Below are positions 58,714 through 64,000 of a DNA stretch of 64,000 bases, in pieces. The stretch lies in the NCBI RefSeq assembly GCF_002252585.1, contig NZ_NQLD01000002.1; one strand, 5' to 3'. This DNA comes from Methanocatella intestini. Its GTDB lineage: Archaea; Methanobacteriota; Methanobacteria; Methanobacteriales; Methanobacteriaceae. The notes under the pieces were generated by a model that saw only the letters and a list, made by a program, of their open reading frames with translations, searched no databases and was not told where the DNA came from. Position numbers and translations under genes: made by a program. Each line of letters begins with the position of its first letter. The first letter of the stretch is position 1.

Positions 58714-59112
58714 ATGAATATTAAAATGGTGGGCCTTGCAGTAGTTATTGCAGGCGTATCTTTATGTGTAATGTTTTTTGACTCTTATAAGTATATGGTT
58801 GCTGCACTGACTGTTGTTGTTTTCGGATTCCTTATAGCTTTAATAGGTTATTTGTCTGATGTTAAAAAGCAAAAAATAATTAATGACAGGTTAGATGATG
58901 ATATTGAAAGGGTTATTCAACCTTTAATAACTAAATATTCTAATTTAAATAAACAATATTCTAGCCAGTATGATGGCGAGGAGTATGTTCAAAAAAGAAT
59001 GGAATTGAATCGTAGTTTGGAAAAAGAACTTACTGAAAATCTTCCTTATTTGGAAAGCAGGCAAATTAAAAAGATTGTCATTAATTTTAGTAGGGAACAA
59101 AACAAATTATAA
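58714..59112 (+). CDS. two-helix membrane protein with charged coiled tail
   Basis: A 132-residue protein. Two hydrophobic helices (residues about 4-20 and 28-48) are followed by a charged, probably helical cytosolic tail (KKQKIINDRLDDDIERV). No family is recognised. AGGTG lies before the ATG and a TATA-like TTTATATA lies about 40 bases upstream, so it is its own unit. Confidence 0.65.
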   Translation: MNIKMVGLAVVIAGVSLCVMFFDSYKYMVAALTVVVFGFLIALIGYLSDVKKQKIINDRLDDDIERVIQPLITKYSNLNKQYSSQYDGEEYVQKRMELNRSLEKELTENLPYLESRQIKKIVINFSREQNKL

Positions 59113-59134
59113 TTTTTTTTCAAATAAATTATAA

Positions 59135-59170
59135 TGTACAAAAAAGTACAACAAGGATTTAAATAGTACA
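59135..59170 (+). promoter_or_regulatory. trp operon promoter with three phased TRP-box-like sites
   Basis: TGTACA at 59135-59140 and AGTACA at 59145-59150 and 59165-59170 start 10 and 20 bases apart, on one face of the helix. A TATA box TTTAAATA at 59158-59165 abuts the third site. TGTACA is the known TrpY operator in Methanothermobacter, where TrpY represses trpEGCFBAD. trpY itself is not in this window. Confidence 0.65.
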
Positions 59171-59198
59171 TTATTCTAAGTATATTATAGTGATTAAA

Positions 59199-60707
59199 AT
59201 GTTTTCCCCAAGTTTGGATGAAGTAAAAGAAATTGCAAAAAATAACGAATATAAACGAATTCCGGTAGCTTATGAAATGTACTCTGATATAGCTACTCCA
59301 ATAGAAGTATTAAGGATTTTAAAAGAAATTAGTAAACATTGTTATATGCTGGAAAGTGTTGAAGATTCACAAAAATGGGGAAGATACAGTTTTTTAGGTT
59401 TTGATCCACTTTTAGAATTTACCTGTCAAAATGGACGGGTTCAAATTAAAGGAGACAGCGAATTTGAAGACAGCTCCAAATTAACTGATGATGAGAAGAT
59501 AATTATCGAAACAGATGACCCTGGTGAAGTTATTAAAGATTTGGTTAGACAAAACAAATCTCCAAAATTACCTGATTTACCTCCGTTTACCGGTGGTTTT
59601 GTAGGATATTTTGCTTATGATTATATTAAATATGCAGAACCTTCCTTAAACCTTGATGCTGAAAATCAGGATCAGTTTAAAGATATTGATTTAATGTTAT
59701 TTGATAAGGTTGTTGCATTTGATAATTTCAGACAGAAAATTGTTTTAATTGCAAATATGAAAACAGACAATTTGGATAAAAATTATAAAAAAGCCTGTGA
59801 TGATTTGAAAAAAATAGCCAAATTAATTAAAACAGGCAAAAAAGCAGAAATTGAACCATTAACTTTAAAATCAGATTTCAAACCAGTGTTTTCACGTCAA
59901 AAATATTGTCAAATGGTAAACAATGCTAAAGAGTATATTAAAGAAGGAGATATTTTTCAGGTTGTACTGTCAAACAGAATTGAAGCAGACATTTCCGGAA
60001 GCCTGTTTGATACTTACAGGGTTTTAAGAACTACAAATCCTTCACCTTATATGTTTTATTTTTCAAGTGATGATATTGAAATAGCGGGGGCTTCACCTGA
60101 AACTTTAGTTAAATTAAACAATAGAAAATTATATACATTTCCACTAGCTGGAACAAGACCAAGAGGAAAAACCGAAAAAGAAGATTTGGCTCTTGAAAAA
60201 GAGTTGTTAAGTGATGAAAAAGAACTGGCTGAACATAATATGCTTGTAGATCTGGGACGTAACGACATTGGAAAAATATCTGAAATGGGTTCTGTCAGTG
60301 TTGATAAATACCTGTCAATTGAGAGATTTTCTCATGTAATGCATATTGGTTCAACAGTATCTGGAACTTTAAGAAAAGATTTGGATTCACTTGCAGCTAT
60401 TGATTCAATACTTCCTGCAGGAACACTGTCCGGAGCTCCAAAAATAAGAGCTTGTGAAATTATTAATGAACTTGAAAATAATAAAAGGGGAATTTATGGT
60501 GGAGCTATTGGATATATTGATTTAAGCGGTAATGTAGATACCTGTATATCAATTAGAATAGCTTTTGCACGTAACAATAAAGTTTTCATAAGATCAGGTG
60601 CAGGAATTGTAGCTGACAGTGTTCCAGATAATGAATTTGATGAATGTTTAAACAAGGCGGCGGCAGTTATTGATGCTTTAAAAATAGCTGATGGGGGAAT
60701 TTTATGA
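59199..60707 (+). CDS. trpE: anthranilate synthase component I
   Basis: TrpE makes anthranilate from chorismate with ammonia supplied by TrpG. The tryptophan feedback site motif is present as MLESVEDSQKWGRYSF. Chorismate-binding blocks are visible: FQVVLSNR, AGASPETLVKL, LAGTRPRGKT, MLVDLGRND and PAGTLSGAPKIRA. The length of 502 residues is normal. ATG at 59199 is chosen, with GTGAT four bases before it; the GTG at 59190 is within that site. First gene of the operon. Confidence 0.95.
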   Translation: MFSPSLDEVKEIAKNNEYKRIPVAYEMYSDIATPIEVLRILKEISKHCYMLESVEDSQKWGRYSFLGFDPLLEFTCQNGRVQIKGDSEFEDSSKLTDDEKIIIETDDPGEVIKDLVRQNKSPKLPDLPPFTGGFVGYFAYDYIKYAEPSLNLDAENQDQFKDIDLMLFDKVVAFDNFRQKIVLIANMKTDNLDKNYKKACDDLKKIAKLIKTGKKAEIEPLTLKSDFKPVFSRQKYCQMVNNAKEYIKEGDIFQVVLSNRIEADISGSLFDTYRVLRTTNPSPYMFYFSSDDIEIAGASPETLVKLNNRKLYTFPLAGTRPRGKTEKEDLALEKELLSDEKELAEHNMLVDLGRNDIGKISEMGSVSVDKYLSIERFSHVMHIGSTVSGTLRKDLDSLAAIDSILPAGTLSGAPKIRACEIINELENNKRGIYGGAIGYIDLSGNVDTCISIRIAFARNNKVFIRSGAGIVADSVPDNEFDECLNKAAAVIDALKIADGGIL

Positions 60708-61288
60708 TTTTATTAATAGATAACTATGATAGCTTTTCATATAACTTGTATCAATTAATCGGACAGGTAAATGATGATATTGAAGTTTATAGAAATGACA
60801 AAATCACCCCTGACGAAATTGAAGATTTAAATCCTGAAGCTATTATTTTATCTCCTGGTCCTGGAAGGCCGGAAGATGCGGGAATCTGTGTCGACACTGT
60901 TAAAAAATTCCATGATAAAATACCAATTTTAGGAGTTTGTCTTGGTCATCAGGCAATATGTGTGGCATTTGGAGGTAAAATATCTTATGCAAGTAAATTA
61001 ATGCATGGAAAATCATCAATAGCTAAATTAAATAAAGACCCAATTTTTAAAGGTTTAAATGATGAAATTACTGTTGGCAGATATCATTCTTTAAGTTTGG
61101 TTGAAACTACACTGCCTAAAGATTTAAGAATAATTTCCAAAACAACAGATGGCGGAGAAATAATGGCCGTTAAACATGAAAAATACGATATTTATGGTCT
61201 TCAGTTTCATCCGGAATCAATATTGACTCCTGATGGAATTACAATAATTGAAAATTTCATAAACAAAATAATTAGGGAGGATAATTAA
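60704..61288 (+). CDS. trpG: anthranilate synthase component II (glutamine amidotransferase)
   Basis: TrpG provides ammonia from glutamine to TrpE. The class I triad is seen as GVCLGHQAI (Cys) and FHPESIL (His, Glu), with LSPGPGRPED as the oxyanion region. At 194 residues it is the stand-alone form. Its ATG overlaps the trpE stop as ATGA, so the pair is translationally coupled. Confidence 0.95.
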   Translation: MILLIDNYDSFSYNLYQLIGQVNDDIEVYRNDKITPDEIEDLNPEAIILSPGPGRPEDAGICVDTVKKFHDKIPILGVCLGHQAICVAFGGKISYASKLMHGKSSIAKLNKDPIFKGLNDEITVGRYHSLSLVETTLPKDLRIISKTTDGGEIMAVKHEKYDIYGLQFHPESILTPDGITIIENFINKIIREDN

Positions 61289-62296
61289 ATGATTAAAGAA
61301 GCTATTTTAAAAGTCATAAACGGAAATGATTTAAATGCTGATGAAGCTTATAATACAATGGATGAAATAATGTCTGGGGAAGCTAGTGAAGTTCAGATGA
61401 GTGCTTATCTGACAGCTTTATCAATGAAGGGTGAAACAATTGAAGAAATTACAGCTTCTGCAAAAGCTATGAGAGCACACTGTGTAAAACTGTTAAATGA
61501 TGAAGAAGTCCTGGAAATAGTTGGAACCGGTGGAGACGGGTCTAACAGTTTCAATATATCAACTACATCTTCAATTGTAATTTCTGCAGCGGGAGTTCCG
61601 GTAGCTAAACATGGAAACAGATCAGCGTCAAGTAAGTGTGGTGCAGCTGATGTTTTAGAAGATTTAGGTGTTAATATTTATATTGAGCCAGAAAAAAGTC
61701 TGGAAATATTAAAAGAGATTAATTTATGCTTCTTATTTGCTCAAAATTATCATTTAGCTATGAAATTTGTAGCTGGAGTCAGAAAAGAATTATCTATAAG
61801 AACAATATTCAATGTTTTAGGACCTCTGACAAATCCTGCAGGCGCTTCAATGCAGGTTTTGGGAGTTTATGATGAATCACTTGTAAAACCTCTTTGTGAA
61901 GTCCTTAAAAATCTGGGAGTTAAATCTGCATTGTCAGTACACGGTCAGGACGGACTGGATGAAATTTCAGTTAGTGATAAAACATCCATCTGTGAACTTA
62001 AAGATGGAGAGTTAAAATGTTATGAAATAGCTCCTGAAGACTTTGGAATGGAGAGATGTTCTAAAGAAGATCTTGTAGGTGGAAACCCTAGGGAAAATGC
62101 AGAAATTACATTGTCTATTTTAAATGGCCAAAAAGGACCAAAAAGAAATGCAGTTGTTTTAAACTCTGCTGCTGCTTTGTATGTAGCTGGAAAAGCAGAC
62201 TCTATAGCTGATGGTGTTAGATTAGCCAGTGAAATTATTGATTCTGGTAGAGCTAAAAAACAGCTTGAGAAATTTATTGAATACACAAACAGTTGA
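61289..62296 (+). CDS. trpD: anthranilate phosphoribosyltransferase
   Basis: TrpD joins anthranilate to PRPP. The PRPP-binding glycine loop is VGTGGDGSNSFNIST, followed by AKHGNRSASSKCGAADVLE and the catalytic region VRKELSIRTIFNVLGPLTNP. The length of 335 residues is normal. GGAGG lies eight bases before the ATG, which immediately follows the trpG stop. Its third position in the operon differs from the trpEGCFBAD order of Methanothermobacter. Confidence 0.95.
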   Translation: MIKEAILKVINGNDLNADEAYNTMDEIMSGEASEVQMSAYLTALSMKGETIEEITASAKAMRAHCVKLLNDEEVLEIVGTGGDGSNSFNISTTSSIVISAAGVPVAKHGNRSASSKCGAADVLEDLGVNIYIEPEKSLEILKEINLCFLFAQNYHLAMKFVAGVRKELSIRTIFNVLGPLTNPAGASMQVLGVYDESLVKPLCEVLKNLGVKSALSVHGQDGLDEISVSDKTSICELKDGELKCYEIAPEDFGMERCSKEDLVGGNPRENAEITLSILNGQKGPKRNAVVLNSAAALYVAGKADSIADGVRLASEIIDSGRAKKQLEKFIEYTNS

Positions 62297-62300
62297 TTTT

Positions 62301-63077
62301 ATGTTAGATAAAATAGTTGAAAAAACAAAAGAAAGAGTGTCTGAAGCTAAAAAGGTTAATTCATTAGATAAACTCAAATATAAAATATTCAATCTTGATG
62401 TTTATTTCAATTATCCTTTTAAAAAAGCCCTAGGCAGTGATGATATCAGCATTATTGCTGAAGTTAAAAAAGCATCTCCATCTAAAGGTTTAATAGCTGA
62501 AGATTTTGATTATGTAAATATTGCAAAAGAATATGAAGCTGCAGGAGCATCAGCTATTTCAGTTTTAACAGAACCTTACTTTTTTCAGGGTTCTGATGAT
62601 TATTTAAAGGAAATAGTTAAAAATGTTAAAATTCCAGTACTTAGGAAAGATTTTGTTGTTGACGAGTACATGATTTATGAAGCCAAGTTACTTGGAGCAT
62701 CTGCAGTATTGCTTATTGTATCTATTTTATCTGATGAGCAATTGGAACAGTATCTGACTATAACTCGTGTTTTGGGAATGTCTGCTATTGTTGAAGCTCA
62801 TGATGAAAATGAAATTAAAAGGGCGATTGATGCAGGTGCAGATATTATTGGTGTAAATAATAGAAATTTAAAAGATTTTAGTGTAGATATTGAAAACAGT
62901 ATTCGTCTACGTAGCTGTGTAGAGGAAGATATCATATTTATTTCTGAAAGTGGTATTAAAACAAAAGAAGATGTTGCCAGATTAAAAGAAAATAATGTTG
63001 ATGCAGTTTTGATAGGCGAAACTTTAATGAAATCACCAGATAAGAAGGCAATGATTCAGGAGTTTAAGAATGGTTAA
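62301..63077 (+). CDS. trpC: indole-3-glycerol phosphate synthase
   Basis: TrpC closes the indole ring. TIM-barrel motifs include IIAEVKKASPSKG, the catalytic VLRKDFVVDEYMIYEA, IGVNNRNLKDF and FISESGI. The ATG at 62301 is chosen; it gives 258 residues starting MLDKIVEKTKER, as homologs do. An in-frame ATG at 62229 lies inside trpD and would add 24 foreign residues. It starts four bases after the trpD stop. Confidence 0.94.
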   Translation: MLDKIVEKTKERVSEAKKVNSLDKLKYKIFNLDVYFNYPFKKALGSDDISIIAEVKKASPSKGLIAEDFDYVNIAKEYEAAGASAISVLTEPYFFQGSDDYLKEIVKNVKIPVLRKDFVVDEYMIYEAKLLGASAVLLIVSILSDEQLEQYLTITRVLGMSAIVEAHDENEIKRAIDAGADIIGVNNRNLKDFSVDIENSIRLRSCVEEDIIFISESGIKTKEDVARLKENNVDAVLIGETLMKSPDKKAMIQEFKNG

Positions 63078-63666
63078 AATCAAAATCTGCGGACTTAAAC
63101 GATTGGAGGATATAGAGTTTGCAAACAAATACAAACCGGATTATGTAGGATTTGTATTTGCTGAAAGTAAAAGGAAAGTAGATCATAATCTTGCAAAACA
63201 AATGAAAGCAAAACTCTGCGAAGATATTCAAAGTGTTGGCGTTTTTGTAGATGCAGACATTAGTGAAATCCTGAAATTATGCAGTGACGGTACAATTGAT
63301 ATTGCACAGCTTCATGGGATGGAAAACAAAGAGTATATTAAAACTCTTAAAGAAAAAACAGATTACAAATTAAAGATTATTAAAGCTATTGAAGTATCTG
63401 AAAATACAGATTTTTCTGAGTATGATGATTCATTAGCTGATTATTTGTTGCTTGACAGTGGAAAAGGATCAGGCAAAACCTTTGACTGGCGGCTGATTAG
63501 AAAAAACTTAAAAAAGGAATTCTTTCTGGCAGGCGGGTTAAACAGTGAAAATATCACTCAAGCTATTGGGGAAGTTAGGCCATATGCAATTGATTTAAGC
63601 AGTGGTGTTGAAACTGACGGATTTAAAGATGAATATAAAATAAAAAAAGTCATGGAGGCTAAAAAT
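63070..63666 (+). CDS. trpF: phosphoribosylanthranilate isomerase, in frame with trpB
   Basis: TrpF isomerises phosphoribosylanthranilate between the TrpD and TrpC steps. Recognised by KICGLKR, YVGFVFAESKRKV, VGVFVDAD, AQLHGME, LLDSGKGSGKTFDW and FLAGGL. The family end DLSSGVETDGFKD is at about residue 185. Its ATG overlaps the trpC end by eight bases. No stop codon follows: the frame runs from the TrpF end (KKVMEAKN) straight into the first methionine of TrpB. One base more or less in the A-run at 63661-63665 would give trpF its own stop beside the trpB start. Confidence 0.9.
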
Positions 63667-64000
63667 ATGAATGATGGAAGATATGGAGAATACGGGGGAC
63701 AGTATATCTCCGAAACTTTAATGAATGAATTAATTTACTTGGAAGAACAGTATTATCATTATATGAATGATTCGGAATTTGTAGAAGAATTAAATACACT
63801 TTTAAAAGAATATGCTGGCAGACCTTCTTTGTTATACTATGCAAAAAGAATGACTGAAGATTTGGGAGGAGCTAAAATTTATTTAAAGCGTGAAGATTTA
63901 AATCACACAGGAGCTCATAAAATCAACAATGTCCTTGGTCAGGTTTTACTGGCTAAAAAAATGGGAAAAACAAGAGTAATAGCTGAAACTGGAGCAGGTC
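63667..64000 (+). CDS. trpB: tryptophan synthase beta subunit, 5' part, cut by window end
   Basis: TrpB condenses indole with serine using pyridoxal phosphate. The first 111 residues are seen: DGRYGEYGGQYISETL, YAGRPSLLYYA and LKREDLNHTGAHKINN, with the PLP-binding lysine. The ATG at 63667 has GGAGG at 63654-63658, eight bases upstream, so it can be translated by itself even though its frame is continuous with trpF. The gene continues past the window; trpA is presumably next. Confidence 0.93.
   Translation, partial: MNDGRYGEYGGQYISETLMNELIYLEEQYYHYMNDSEFVEELNTLLKEYAGRPSLLYYAKRMTEDLGGAKIYLKREDLNHTGAHKINNVLGQVLLAKKMGKTRVIAETGAG

Noticed and set aside
62229..62300. Upstream ATG extension of trpC
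   Set aside because: The extra 24 residues overlap trpD in another frame; homologs start at the ATG at 62301.

Overview
The window is AT-rich archaeal DNA, most likely from Methanobrevibacter smithii or a close gut relative. The evidence is methanogen-specific genes (the coenzyme F430 gene cfbD), archaeal information-processing genes (hef, rfcS/rfcL, a GET3/ArsA-type ATPase, truD, archaeal trmI), very large adhesin-like proteins built from beta-helix and Ig-like repeats, GTG/TTG starts behind GGTGAT-type ribosome binding sites, and no CCA tail on the tRNA gene. The species call is inference. Runs of N at 53129-53690 and several apparent one-base deletions indicate a draft assembly.

Layout. 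1-9.7 kb: the 3' part of a giant adhesin-like gene whose frame breaks once near 7123. 9.8-14.7 kb: hef, a frame-broken cation:proton antiporter, ogt, a sugar-phosphate isomerase-like gene. 14.7-18.2 kb (minus): hisS-hisI-PIN/KH ATPase, with the isomerase-like gene last. 18.4-25.4 kb: a CPBP protease, aroE with an unknown gene, rfcS-rfcL (minus), then a small secreted protein, an HtpX-like protease carrying an EF-hand loop, and trmI. 25.4-36.2 kb: a second adhesin, a small membrane protein, nadE-leuS, a GET3-type ATPase, and a third adhesin-like protein followed by a coupled two-helix membrane protein. 36.3-41.3 kb: metallophosphoesterase, membrane phosphodiesterase, cbiE (minus), and a YchF/OBG-type GTPase. 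41.3-46.7 kb: a gene remnant, a C_GCAxxG_C_C protein, a secreted acidic protein, cfbD-hisH-AIR-synthase-like, and a pilin-like protein. 46.7-48.6 kb: a structured AT-rich spacer and an Rpn-type PD-(D/E)XK nuclease followed by two separate small genes that encode only its C-terminal tail. 48.8-59.1 kb: tRNA-Arg, truD, a phosphomevalonate dehydratase small subunit, an amidohydrolase, a copper ATPase, purB, and an XRE/DUF4013/CPBP group. 59.2-64 kb: the trp operon trpE-G-D-C-F-B, cut by the window edge.

How genes work together. The trp operon covers chorismate to tryptophan and has three phased NGTACA boxes around its TATA element, the pattern of TrpY control known in Methanothermobacter. In this sequence trpF and trpB form one uninterrupted reading frame. 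RfcS and RfcL form the clamp loader. The most interesting locus is the Rpn-type nuclease with stand-alone tail genes. Rpn proteins are reported to be toxic anti-phage nucleases restrained by a short C-terminal product made from an internal start. Here that short product appears both as a possible internal start and as a duplicated separate gene, so the locus is a candidate nuclease/antitoxin defence module.
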